From Cytophagaceae bacterium (GTDB lineage Bacteria; Bacteroidota; Bacteroidia; Cytophagales; Spirosomataceae), in NCBI GenBank assembly GCA_947486835.1, contig CANKVC010000005.1, forward strand, positions 1 to 32,046: a stretch of DNA of 32,046 bases, read 5' to 3'. The notes beneath the pieces are model-generated. The model searched no databases and was not told the DNA's origin. It was given only the letters and a program-made list of their open reading frames with translations. The stretch's first letter is position 1. Each line of letters opens with the position of its first letter. The position numbers and the translations under genes are program-made. Of the stretch, positions 1 through 9,865 are shown piece by piece.

Positions 1-1653
1 CACATGTGCTTGCTCTACACGTTCAATAAATAGCCCTACATAACCTCTTATCGATTTTACAGGTACAAAAGGATTTACAACTTTTCTTTTAGCCAATTCC
101 TCTTCAGAAACTTCCCAATTGATGCTTCTATTATTTAAGTCTAGTTCAATAAAATCACCATTTTCTACCCAATTTAACGGTCCACCAGCAGCAGATTCAG
201 GACTTACGTGTAAAATAACGGTTCCATAACCTGTACCACTCATTCGACCATCCGAAATTCTGACCATGTCTTTTACTCCTTTTTCCAATAATTTTTTCGG
301 AATACCCATATTACCCACTTCAGCCATACCAGGATAACCTTTGGGACCTACATTTTTCAAAACCATCACTGAGTTTTCGTTAATATCTAAATCTGGTAAG
401 TCAATTCGAGCATGATAATCTTCTATATTTTCAAATACTACCGCTTTCCCTCGATGTTTAAATAAGGATAAAGAAGCTGCTGAAGGTTTTACAACAGCAC
501 CATTCGGAGCTAAATTTCCTCTAACTACTGCTATTCCTGAGTCCAATTTAAAAGGCTCCTCAAAAGTTGAAATAATATTACTATCGTAAATAGGGGTATT
601 TTCAATGTTTTCACCAACTGTTTTACCATTCACTGTTATAGCATCTGTATTCAAAAACTTTTTCATTTGATTCATTAATGCGGGAAGACCACCTGCATAA
701 TATAAATCTTCCATAAAATGCTCGCCTGAAGGTTGAATATTAGCAAGTAAAGGTATTTGCCTAGAAAATTTATCGAAATCATTTAAATCTAATTCCACTC
801 CAATTCTACCTGCGATAGCTAATAGATGAATTACAAAATTAGTTGAGCCACCTGTTGCTGCGTTAACGCGAATTGCATTTTCAAATGCTTGTCTCGTTAA
901 TACTTTAGAAATTTTTTGATCTTCATTAACCATTTCGACTATGCGTCTACCAGAATGTTGAGCTAAGACTTTTCTACGAACATCAGCCGCTGGAATAGCC
1001 GCATTTTGAGGCAAACTTAAACCTAAAGCTTCCACCATAGTAGCCATTGTCGATGCAGTACCCATCACAGCACAATGTCCAGGAGTTCTTGTCATACAAG
1101 CTTCAGCTTCCACAAATTCTTTTTGTGTTAATTCTCCTAATTTATAAGCTTCTGCAAATCGCCATACATCAGAGGTGCCAATATCTTTGCCTTTAAACTT
1201 CCCTTTCATCATAGGCCCGCCTGAAATAACTAAAGTCGGCAAATCCACACTACAAGCACCCATTACTAGTGAAGGAGTAGTCTTATCACATCCACACATA
1301 AGAACAACCCCATCAATTGGATTCGCTCGAATGGATTCTTCTACATCCATGCTAGCTAAATTTCTAAATAGCATAGCAGTAGGTTTTATTAAAGTTTCAC
1401 CCAAAGACATCACAGGAAATTCTACCGGAAATCCACCAGCTTCAATTACCCCTTTTTTGACAAATTCTGCGAGTTCTCTAAAATGAGCATTGCAAGGCGT
1501 TAATTCAGACCATGTATTACAAATACCAATAACGGGTTTACCTTGAAAGTATTCATCTGGAATACCCTGATTTTTCATCCAGGCTCTATAGATAAAGCCA
1601 TCTTTACCAGTTTTACCAAACCACTGTTGCGAGCGTAAATTTTCTTTATTCAT
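1..1653 (-). CDS. IlvD/Edd-family dehydratase (sugar-acid, e.g. arabonate/xylonate-type, or dihydroxy-acid dehydratase), C-terminus truncated by the window edge
   Basis: My reverse translation from ATG at 1653 is open for 551 codons to position 1 (MNKENLRSQQWFGKTGKDGFIYRAWMKNQGIPDEYFQGKPVIGICNTWSELTPCNAHF...VLMCGCDKTTPSLVMGACSVDLPTLVISGGPMM). The Fe-S cysteine motifs are typical of the ILVD_EDD family. Missing from the ORF track because it has no stop inside the window. Confidence 0.88.
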   Translation of the reverse strand, partial: MNKENLRSQQWFGKTGKDGFIYRAWMKNQGIPDEYFQGKPVIGICNTWSELTPCNAHFRELAEFVKKGVIEAGGFPVEFPVMSLGETLIKPTAMLFRNLASMDVEESIRANPIDGVVLMCGCDKTTPSLVMGACSVDLPTLVISGGPMMKGKFKGKDIGTSDVWRFAEAYKLGELTQKEFVEAEACMTRTPGHCAVMGTASTMATMVEALGLSLPQNAAIPAADVRRKVLAQHSGRRIVEMVNEDQKISKVLTRQAFENAIRVNAATGGSTNFVIHLLAIAGRIGVELDLNDFDKFSRQIPLLANIQPSGEHFMEDLYYAGGLPALMNQMKKFLNTDAITVNGKTVGENIENTPIYDSNIISTFEEPFKLDSGIAVVRGNLAPNGAVVKPSAASLSLFKHRGKAVVFENIEDYHARIDLPDLDINENSVMVLKNVGPKGYPGMAEVGNMGIPKKLLEKGVKDMVRISDGRMSGTGYGTVILHVSPESAAGGPLNWVENGDFIELDLNNRSINWEVSEEELAKRKVVNPFVPVKSIRGYVGLFIERVEQAHV

Positions 1654-2302
1654 GTTCAAAGTCTAAGGTTTTTTTTAATACAAAGCTATTATCCGGACCT
1701 AATGAATAAAAGCATAATCTAACACCATTTATCAAATCTGAATATTGGTCATTTTTAAATTGAAAGGATCTGACAATATCAGATTTAACAAAATACAGTG
1801 AATCCTTTCCTGAATAACCAAATTCTTGTCTACCCTTTAAATTAGGAAATTTTATTAAATTAAAAGAATTTTTGTTGAATTCATACCCAAATATTTGAAA
1901 TTTATGCGCGTTATCATCTCCAAAAATCCAAAATTCGGGTCTTTGATTATTATTCAAATCAGAACTTATTAAGTTTTTTATTTTAAAATTTTTCATCTTT
2001 TTTTCAAAGATCAATTGATGACTTTTGAATATTTGAAAATGAATGAAATCAGTATTTATATCTGCCTTAGCCTCAAAATCTTCAACTTGCGTTGCATAGA
2101 CAGGTAGAATGATACTCATCGTATCCATGACATTTTCAATATGGGAAATTGAATCGATAGCTGAATTAACTATTTTTTCGTCATTAAAGTCATAAGAAAT
2201 ATGATCAGTATCAGATAAATCTTGATTTATGATATAATAAATCAGATAAGCTAGTAAAAACATTATCCCAATAAATAAAAAGGTCCTAATGTGTCTCATC
2301 AA
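1646..2302 (-). CDS. hypothetical protein with an N-terminal membrane anchor
   Basis: 218 aa ORF with an N-terminal hydrophobic segment (FLFIGIMFLLAYLIYYII). Overlaps its neighbours by a few nt in an operon-like arrangement. No family recognised. Confidence 0.7.
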   Translation of the reverse strand: MMRHIRTFLFIGIMFLLAYLIYYIINQDLSDTDHISYDFNDEKIVNSAIDSISHIENVMDTMSIILPVYATQVEDFEAKADINTDFIHFQIFKSHQLIFEKKMKNFKIKNLISSDLNNNQRPEFWIFGDDNAHKFQIFGYEFNKNSFNLIKFPNLKGRQEFGYSGKDSLYFVKSDIVRSFQFKNDQYSDLINGVRLCFYSLGPDNSFVLKKTLDFEHE

Positions 2303-3437
2303 CAGTTTTCTTAATGATCAATAAAGCCTTTTCCAATGAAATTTTAGTGCAGGCAATATTAACTCGAATGAAATTTTTACCTAAAAATTGATCCCCACGC
2401 AACACATGCAATCCATTATTAAATAACCTTTGTTGGAAATCACCTAAAATTTCGTCGTCATATTGAATCCAAGCTAAATAGGTAGCTTCCAATGGCAACA
2501 TTTTTAAACTTTTAATTTGCTTAATAAATGAAAGAAGTAATTCATGATTATTTCTTAAATAAATAAGCAAATTCTCCAACCATTCATTATTCATAGTTAA
2601 ACTAGTTTGAATAATTTCAATACTATGCCTAGATAGCATTGGTAAAACCCCTTGAATATGCTTGTTGTATTTCTCTCTGATTTTAGCATTAGGAATAATA
2701 GCCACAGCGCCACCCATTCCAGCAGTATTATAAGTTTTTGAGGTCGCAAAAAATGTAATTGCCGGTAATTCGTTTGAAATATAATGGCCAATGCATACAT
2801 GTTTTTGACTTGTTTGTAATTGTAAATCCGCATGAATTTCGTCTGAAAGGATCATACAATCATATTTTGTACATAAAAATACAATGCGTTCTATTTCTTC
2901 CTCAGTAAAAACAGTTCCACCTGGATTATGTGGATTACAAAATAAAAATACTCCCGGATTTTTTTTTAATTGATTTTCAAATTCAATAAAATCATATACC
3001 CATCTGCCATCTTTTTCAACCATATTAAAAGTTAAAAGATCCCTATCTACCCATTTAGAAACTAAATGGAACGGATGATAGACGGGTATTGGAGTTAAAA
3101 TGCTTTGTGAAGAAGAAACAAAAGTAGAACAGGCTAAGGTTAAACCAGGTACTATCCCAGGTATCCAAACTTGCCATTCAATTTGTGTATCCCAATCATA
3201 CGAATCTTTTATTTTAGTCTGATATGCCCGTTTTAGAGTTTCTGGTACCAACGAGTATCCCAAGACACCATGATCATTGATATGGCTTATGGTATTTGTT
3301 AATTCATCTGCGATACGAAAATCCATATCCGCTACTGGCATCGGCAACATATCTCGACCTTCGTACAATGGGTTATCCCACTTATAACTATTGGTATTTT
3401 TACGATCAATTTCTTGATCAAAATTGTATTTCGACAT
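2286..3437 (-). CDS. MalY/PatB-family pyridoxal-phosphate aminotransferase / cystathionine beta-lyase
   Basis: Class I/II aminotransferase motifs: MPVADMDFRIADEL, FLFCNPHNPGGTVFTEEE, LSDEIHADL, FFATSKTYNTAGMGGA (PLP lysine), and a C-terminal FIRVNIAC. Confidence 0.88.
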   Translation of the reverse strand: MSKYNFDQEIDRKNTNSYKWDNPLYEGRDMLPMPVADMDFRIADELTNTISHINDHGVLGYSLVPETLKRAYQTKIKDSYDWDTQIEWQVWIPGIVPGLTLACSTFVSSSQSILTPIPVYHPFHLVSKWVDRDLLTFNMVEKDGRWVYDFIEFENQLKKNPGVFLFCNPHNPGGTVFTEEEIERIVFLCTKYDCMILSDEIHADLQLQTSQKHVCIGHYISNELPAITFFATSKTYNTAGMGGAVAIIPNAKIREKYNKHIQGVLPMLSRHSIEIIQTSLTMNNEWLENLLIYLRNNHELLLSFIKQIKSLKMLPLEATYLAWIQYDDEILGDFQQRLFNNGLHVLRGDQFLGKNFIRVNIACTKISLEKALLIIKKTVDETH

Positions 3438-4226
3438 TTATATATTAGGTCTGTAAATTTGAAATCCTTTGATTTTTTTATTTTTCAACAAGTATTGATC
3501 AATGGTAACATCCGAAATGCATACCACTTTTTTTTCTTGAGAAGCATGTAAGATATACTTTTTATTGTTTCTTATATAAACAAATCCAACATGCTTAAAA
3601 TCCAAGTCATTATGTGTAGACAAAAAGGCGATGACATCTCCATTTTGAATTAAGTTGTATGTATCAGAATCGTTCATTGAATCAAAGTAATATATAGGTC
3701 GACTGCTAATTGACTTTTCTATATTCATCAACTTCGACTTATCTATCTTTATATTATTTACATGTTTAGATAAATAATCAATATTTTTTAGGACGTATTT
3801 TGAATTGAATGGATTGTTAATAGGAGTGAGGATATTGAGTTTAACAAGTTTTTCTAAACCAGAAGTCAAATAATGATTTCTATTTTCATAGCTGATGGAA
3901 TCATTGTATCGGATCTTAATAAGGTTTTCGCTAAACTGGATATGATTTCCTTTTGAATTATATAAGGCTAATACGTTTTCTACATAAGTAACACAATCAA
4001 AATCAGTAAATGAAAAGTATACCTTTTCAGGATTTGATTTCGATAATCGATTAGCTAAATAAGGGGCTCCGATAAAATATTGACCAATCAGAATAGGGGA
4101 TTTTAATGAATTACTTTTTTCAACTGCCAACTTTAATTTTAAGGGAATACCCTTAAATGATTGTGCTTTCAGGAAATACCCGAGAACTAAAACCAAAATA
4201 AATGTATACCCTAGTTTTTTCATCAA
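3438..4226 (-). CDS. DUF1460 / N-acetylmuramoyl-L-alanine amidase-like exported protein
   Basis: N-terminal signal-like segment; catalytic-type motif FTDFDCVTYVENVLAL; late 'GDVIAFLSTHNDLDFKHVGFVYI...LHASQEKKVV' as in the DUF1460 NlpC/P60-like fold. Confidence 0.8.
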   Translation of the reverse strand: MMKKLGYTFILVLVLGYFLKAQSFKGIPLKLKLAVEKSNSLKSPILIGQYFIGAPYLANRLSKSNPEKVYFSFTDFDCVTYVENVLALYNSKGNHIQFSENLIKIRYNDSISYENRNHYLTSGLEKLVKLNILTPINNPFNSKYVLKNIDYLSKHVNNIKIDKSKLMNIEKSISSRPIYYFDSMNDSDTYNLIQNGDVIAFLSTHNDLDFKHVGFVYIRNNKKYILHASQEKKVVCISDVTIDQYLLKNKKIKGFQIYRPNI

Positions 4227-5932
4227 AATGCTTTAAAAATTAATGCACTATTGGGAGGAATCTCTACATAAATTTTATCTGAAATATCGCGATTTTTATA
4301 TTCAATAGTTGGCGGGGTGAACGAATGTTCAATCTTCCACATAATATTATGCTTATTCATTAATTCAAATGCTAAATGAGGAATTATAATTTCTAGTGGG
4401 AAGGTCTCCGAAGAGTGAAAATTATTTACAAACAATAATTGTTCGTCATGTGAATATCGTAAATAGGAGTACACATATTTACTTGGGTAGTTTTCTCTTT
4501 GTACATATTGCAAGTCAAAAAATTGACCCATTTGTACCGCATTAGAATCTTTGACGAACTTAAATAAGTGCTGATAAAATAAATCTAAATCTTTTTCTTG
4601 GCCGGTCAATAATTCATGATTAAACGCCCCATAGTTCAACCATCTTTGATGGGAATCCACCCGCCAAAAATCAAACATAGTCGTTCGATCATCTGCATCA
4701 TTAAAGCCTTCGATTTCATTTGCCTTTTCTCCAAATTCCTGTCCAAAATAGATCATAAATGGCCCTCCATGTAATGTGGCAGTAATCAACATGGCTGGAA
4801 TTGTAGACCAAATATTTTCCTGTGCAAAACCTGGAGAATTAATTCTTGTTTCATCGTGATTCTCTAAAAATCGTAACATTTTATTAGAAAATTCACCAGA
4901 TTCTTGTTGCCAAACTTTAGTGATGGCACTTGTATGTGCATCATGTTTTTGTTCCATTAAACTTCGTAATGAATCATACAAACCTACCTTATCGTACAAG
5001 TAATCAAAATGTCCCTTAAAAATATAATCAGCATATAAACTAGGTTGATATATTTCAGCTATAAAAATCAAATCTGGATTTATTGATTTTATTTTAGGAA
5101 TAACAAAAGCCCAAAATTCTACAGGAACCATTTCAGCCATATCGCAACGAAAACCATCCACTCCCAAATTAGTCCAATAGGTTAATACCTCGAACATTTT
5201 ATGCCAAGTGTCAGGAATAGGATCAAAATGAATATGCCCATTATTAGGGTAATCAATTCCATAATTTAATTTAATGGTTTCAAACCAATCGTGAATACTA
5301 GGTTGTGATGAAAAAACATTATTTCCACTTGCTTTAGCGGGTATCTCAACATAAGCTTGAGTGTTTTGATCAATTTCAGCCTGATAGGGTACGGTAAATT
5401 GTGTTCCAGGTAAATAATAAAAATTATTTTGGGGAGAAAACGTAACATCATTTCGATCATCAACACCAAAATCAGTAACACCCTCAGGTTTTTTATCGGA
5501 TTGGTAATTTCTGGCTAAATGATTAGGCACAAAATCCAGTATAATTTTTAATTTACTTTCATGGATCCGTTCAACCATTAAATTAAATTCCTCTAATCGA
5601 TTTTCAGGCTTATTGGCCAAAAAAGGATTTACATCATAATAATCTTTGATGGCAAAAGGTGATCCACAACTTCCTTTCACGATGGATGGATGATCTACAG
5701 AACAACCATATTTCGAATAATCTTCTTTCGTAGCATGTTCGACGATTCCAGTAGTATATAAATGCGTAAAACCTTTATCATGCAATACTTTTAACGCTTT
5801 GTTAGAAACATCATTAAATTTAGTTGTACCATTCGTATTTGAATCTCCATTCTTTTGAGGATTTGTGGTTGTATTTCCCCACAGATGAAACATCATCTGA
5901 TAAATGATCAACTTATGTGTTTCGTTTGACAT
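4223..5932 (-). CDS. GH13 alpha-amylase-family glycosidase, no obvious signal peptide
   Basis: Conserved GH13 regions: LDFVPNHLA, GVDGFRCDMAEM (nucleophile), LIFIAEIY (acid/base), RFLENHDETR, and GGPFMIYFGQEFGE. Confidence 0.9.
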   Translation of the reverse strand: MSNETHKLIIYQMMFHLWGNTTTNPQKNGDSNTNGTTKFNDVSNKALKVLHDKGFTHLYTTGIVEHATKEDYSKYGCSVDHPSIVKGSCGSPFAIKDYYDVNPFLANKPENRLEEFNLMVERIHESKLKIILDFVPNHLARNYQSDKKPEGVTDFGVDDRNDVTFSPQNNFYYLPGTQFTVPYQAEIDQNTQAYVEIPAKASGNNVFSSQPSIHDWFETIKLNYGIDYPNNGHIHFDPIPDTWHKMFEVLTYWTNLGVDGFRCDMAEMVPVEFWAFVIPKIKSINPDLIFIAEIYQPSLYADYIFKGHFDYLYDKVGLYDSLRSLMEQKHDAHTSAITKVWQQESGEFSNKMLRFLENHDETRINSPGFAQENIWSTIPAMLITATLHGGPFMIYFGQEFGEKANEIEGFNDADDRTTMFDFWRVDSHQRWLNYGAFNHELLTGQEKDLDLFYQHLFKFVKDSNAVQMGQFFDLQYVQRENYPSKYVYSYLRYSHDEQLLFVNNFHSSETFPLEIIIPHLAFELMNKHNIMWKIEHSFTPPTIEYKNRDISDKIYVEIPPNSALIFKAF

Positions 5933-6011
5933 CTATTAAACAATAGGCTATTGATATTTTACAAAGATTTAAATATTTTAAGCGATGTAAACCAAGATAT
6001 TAATAAGGCGA

Positions 6012-7010
6012 TTATTTAATTAAATCGACATCAGGCGTTGATTGATCCATTAAAGAAACTCCGCCTCGATCCTTTCTAGCAATTCGTGAGTAAAGACCAA
6101 TTTCCTGGCTAAATATAAATGTGAAAAATAGTTTTACGAATGAGGTATGATAATGTAGATTATCGTAAAATTCAGGAGCAATATTCTTCAATTTTGGCAA
6201 ATTATTCCATGGAATGGATGGCATATCATGATGTTCATTATGAAATCCAACATTCATATTAATTGAATTTAAGCCACCGTAATAACTAAAAGTCTCTTGT
6301 TTTTTATCTAAGACCAAAAAATGTTCTTGTATCCACCTAGCACCTAGCGGATGAAGTCCCACAGAAAACAAAAAGCTAAACCCTAAGTAAGCTAATGCTG
6401 ACCAACCCCAAAAATAGACGATGGCTACATCAAATATTAATTGGACCACAATGTTCATAATGACAAATCGATCTATAATAGCTAGTTCAATGCATCTAAT
6501 GGTTCTAATACCTTGAAAAAATGGAAATAATAGTAACCAAATCATTTTTCCAATAAAATAATTATTGATCAATTTAGCTTCCCAATAATCAGGTAAATCA
6601 GCATCTAATTCATGTACCCCTTGAAAAGCATGATGTTTTAAATGGAAGTTTTTAAAAGAAATAGCTGTAGGCGCCAAAGAAGGAAGATTTGCAATAATTC
6701 CAGCAAATACATTCCATGATTTATTCTTAAAAATTAAATTATGCGCCGATTCATGAATACAAACAAATAAAGTATGCACAGGAAAAGCTCCAATAAACCA
6801 GGCAGCACCTAATATGATCCACCAGGAATAATCTTTAATAAAATAAGCAATTCCAATTTGTAAAAATACGCATGTCAAAATCCAATACATCGTATTAGGA
6901 TTCTTGCCAATTAGTTTTTTTACTTCAGGGTATTTTTTAATTATTTCCCGAGTCCTACTACGATGTGGTTCAGACTCTTTAACCCAAATGAAATCGTTCA
7001 ATTCTTCCAT
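6012..7010 (-). CDS. membrane fatty-acid/sphingolipid desaturase resembling eukaryotic sphingolipid delta-4 desaturase (DES1/DEGS)
   Basis: Three histidine boxes (HESAH, HLKHH, HNEHH); N-terminal Lipid_DES-like segment DFIWVKESEPHRSRTREIIKKYPEVKKL; GLHPLGARWIQEHF...ETFSYYGGLNSINMNVGFHNEHHDMPSIPWNNLPKLKNIAPEFYDNL, matching the DES1 pattern as I recall it. Confidence 0.88.
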   Translation of the reverse strand: MEELNDFIWVKESEPHRSRTREIIKKYPEVKKLIGKNPNTMYWILTCVFLQIGIAYFIKDYSWWIILGAAWFIGAFPVHTLFVCIHESAHNLIFKNKSWNVFAGIIANLPSLAPTAISFKNFHLKHHAFQGVHELDADLPDYWEAKLINNYFIGKMIWLLLFPFFQGIRTIRCIELAIIDRFVIMNIVVQLIFDVAIVYFWGWSALAYLGFSFLFSVGLHPLGARWIQEHFLVLDKKQETFSYYGGLNSINMNVGFHNEHHDMPSIPWNNLPKLKNIAPEFYDNLHYHTSFVKLFFTFIFSQEIGLYSRIARKDRGGVSLMDQSTPDVDLIK

Positions 7011-7078
7011 GATAATTTATTATATATTACAAATATAATAATAGAAATATACTTTCTATTCTATAATCTTAAACTATG

Positions 7079-7091
7079 TGACAATATGTCA
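7079..7091. promoter_or_regulatory. inverted repeat TGACA-ATA-TGTCA upstream of dnaK (candidate operator)
   Basis: Perfect 5-bp half sites with a 3-bp spacer, just upstream of a candidate -33/-7 promoter. Confidence 0.4.
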
Positions 7092-7095
7092 TAAA

Positions 7096-7128
7096 TTGAT
7101 TTACAAAGATTTTATGGCATTATCCTTG
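7096..7128 (+). promoter_or_regulatory. candidate Bacteroidota-type promoter for dnaK
   Basis: TTG (7096-7098), 22 nt, then TATCCTTG (7121-7128), one mismatch from TAnnTTTG. About 32 nt upstream of the dnaK ATG. Confidence 0.4.
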
Positions 7129-7148
7129 CAGAATGTGGGCGAAATTAA

Positions 7149-7646
<498 letters not shown>

Positions 7647-9047
7647 GTGAAAGGAATTATAAATGAACCTACAACAGCTGCATTAGCATATGGGGTAGAT
7701 AAAAAAGGACAGGATATGAAAATAGCTGTCTTTGATTTAGGTGGAGGTACTTTTGACGTATCTATTTTAGAATTAGGAGATGGCGTATTTGAAGTAAAAT
7801 CAACAGATGGCGATACCCATTTAGGTGGAGATGATTTTGATCAAGTCATTATTAACTGGCTTGCAGAAGAATTCATTTCAGATGAAAATATAGATCTACG
7901 TAAAGATCCGATGGCACTCCAACGGTTAAAAGAAGCGGCTGAAAAGGCAAAAATCGAATTAAGTTCTAGTGCAAATACGGAAATTAATTTGCCTTATATT
8001 ATGCCTGTAGATGGCATTCCTAAACATTTAGTTCGTTCTTTAACGCGCGCAAAATTTGAACAACTAGCCGACAGTTTAATTCGCCGTACGTTAGAACCTT
8101 GTAAGCGTGCCATGAAAAATGCTTCTTATTCGAACGCCGATATAGACGAAGTAATTTTGGTAGGTGGTTCAACTCGTATACCTAGAATCCAAGAAGAAGT
8201 TGAAAAATTCTTTGGCAAAAAACCATCCAAAGGAGTTAATCCAGATGAGGTAGTAGCAATTGGTGCAGCGATTCAAGGAGGTGTTTTAACGGGTGAAGTA
8301 AAGGATGTATTATTATTGGATGTTACACCCTTATCATTAGGTATTGAAACCATGGGAGGCGTTTTCACTAAATTAATCGAATCAAACACAACCATACCGA
8401 CAAAAAAATCTGAAACTTTTTCTACTGCTGCAGATAATCAACCCTCCGTGGAGTTAAATGTATTGCAAGGAGAAAGACCAATGGCGAAAGACAACCGTTC
8501 TTTAGGTCGTTTCCATTTAGATGGATTACCACCGGCAGCTAGAGGAATTCCTCAAATCGAAGTAACCTTTGATATTGATGCCAATGGAATATTACAAGTT
8601 TCAGCAAAAGATAAAGGTACCGGGAAAGAGCAAAAAATTAGAATAGAAGCTTCTAGTGGTTTGACTGATGAAGAAATTGAGAAAATGAGGAATGAAGCAA
8701 AAGCAAATGAAGCAACAGACAAAATCGAAAAAGATCGTGTCGAGAAAGTTAATCAAGCAGATGCTTTAATTTTTCAATCTGAAAAGCAATTGAAAGAATA
8801 TGGTGAAAAGTTGTCTGAAGGCAATAAATCAGCCATTGAAGGAGCTTTATCTGAATTGAAAATAGCACATGCTTCTCAAGATTTAACATCAATCGACTCA
8901 GGAATTGAAAAGTTAAATACGGCTTGGACGGCGGCTTCGCAAGAAATGTACGCTAATACTCAAGAAGGTGGTGATCAACCATCACAAAATACAGAAAGTC
9001 CATCGGATGATTCAGCTGAAGATGTAGCTTTTGAAGAAGTTAAATAA
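7647..9047 (+). CDS. dnaK: chaperone DnaK (Hsp70), remainder of the nucleotide-binding domain plus the substrate-binding domain, same frame as 7161-7646
   Basis: [41 protein letters not shown]..., [43 protein letters not shown]. The codon right after the TAA is GTG. Confidence 0.9.
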   Translation: MKGIINEPTTAALAYGVDKKGQDMKIAVFDLGGGTFDVSILELGDGVFEVKSTDGDTHLGGDDFDQVIINWLAEEFISDENIDLRKDPMALQRLKEAAEKAKIELSSSANTEINLPYIMPVDGIPKHLVRSLTRAKFEQLADSLIRRTLEPCKRAMKNASYSNADIDEVILVGGSTRIPRIQEEVEKFFGKKPSKGVNPDEVVAIGAAIQGGVLTGEVKDVLLLDVTPLSLGIETMGGVFTKLIESNTTIPTKKSETFSTAADNQPSVELNVLQGERPMAKDNRSLGRFHLDGLPPAARGIPQIEVTFDIDANGILQVSAKDKGTGKEQKIRIEASSGLTDEEIEKMRNEAKANEATDKIEKDRVEKVNQADALIFQSEKQLKEYGEKLSEGNKSAIEGALSELKIAHASQDLTSIDSGIEKLNTAWTAASQEMYANTQEGGDQPSQNTESPSDDSAEDVAFEEVK

Positions 9048-9064
9048 ATTATTTTAATTATTTT

Positions 9065-9102
9065 AATAGGTTCCTTTGTATAAAAGGAACCTATTTTTTT
9101 TA
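9065..9102 (+). terminator. rho-independent terminator after dnaK
   Basis: ATAGGTTCCTTT-gtat-AAAAGGAACCTAT hairpin followed by a T-run. Confidence 0.85.
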
Positions 9103-9864
9103 ACCTTTTGCAGCTAAAATTCCATCCCAAAGTTTTATTCTTGCCTGTAGAGAGTTAACAGCAGCATCTGTAGCACGTTTCCAGGCTTTAGGATCATCCT
9201 GACATAATTGAGAAACCATAGAAGTAGCTAATTGAGAATGATGACCTCCATCCACTTCTATATGCCTTTCTAAATAATACATTAATGTCTTTACCTTATC
9301 AGGAGATTGTATACTTAATTGATCTAAAATTAACTGAAACATTTCCGGGATTAAATCTTCTCTTCCAAAAGTAAAAATAGCCGCTATCTCCTCAATTTCT
9401 CCATTCAAAATACTTGAAAAGGTAAACGTTAAAAAATCAGTAATGCTTGTTGGTAAATTAAAAGAAGGTAGCGCGATAAGAAACTCCTCAACGGATTTAA
9501 ATTGTTTGAATGCTGATAGAGCAGGAGGGGGCATAATAGCTAATTCATCCATAGCTCTCAAATATAAATCAAAATGACTGATGTATCCACCATTGGGATC
9601 TATATCAGACTCCTCACCGAGTACAATTTCATTAATTAAATACCTAGTTTCCCCTGAACCCTTTGGAAACCATAAAGCATCCACAGATGTTAACTCTACT
9701 TGTAACTTTTTAACTAAGGACATAAAATCCCATACCGCAAATACATGATTCTGCATAAATATAGATAAATGCTCATGAGATATAATATAGGAATTAATGG
9801 GATGGTTTCTTAAAATATTTTTGAAAGGTTCAATGCTTTTTTTTAATTCTATTAAATGCGACAT
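9100..9864 (-). CDS. DUF3050 (heme-oxygenase-like fold) protein
   Basis: LIELKKSIEPFKNILRNHPINSYIISHEHLSIFMQNHVFAVWDFMSLVKKLQ...WFPKGSGETRYLINEIVLGEESD...YYLERHIEVDGGHHSQLA, a DUF3050 pattern. Confidence 0.8.
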   Translation of the reverse strand: MSHLIELKKSIEPFKNILRNHPINSYIISHEHLSIFMQNHVFAVWDFMSLVKKLQVELTSVDALWFPKGSGETRYLINEIVLGEESDIDPNGGYISHFDLYLRAMDELAIMPPPALSAFKQFKSVEEFLIALPSFNLPTSITDFLTFTFSSILNGEIEEIAAIFTFGREDLIPEMFQLILDQLSIQSPDKVKTLMYYLERHIEVDGGHHSQLATSMVSQLCQDDPKAWKRATDAAVNSLQARIKLWDGILAAKG

Positions 9865-9865
9865 G

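Noticed and set aside
1175-1486. Plus-strand 103-aa ORF
   Set aside because: Antisense to the well-supported IlvD/Edd CDS; no recognisable domain or start context.
4223-7010. GH13 glycosidase and DES1-like desaturase as one glycosphingolipid pathway
   Set aside because: Only adjacency and shared strand support it; an 80-bp gap separates them and there is no glycosyltransferase or sphingolipid gene nearby.
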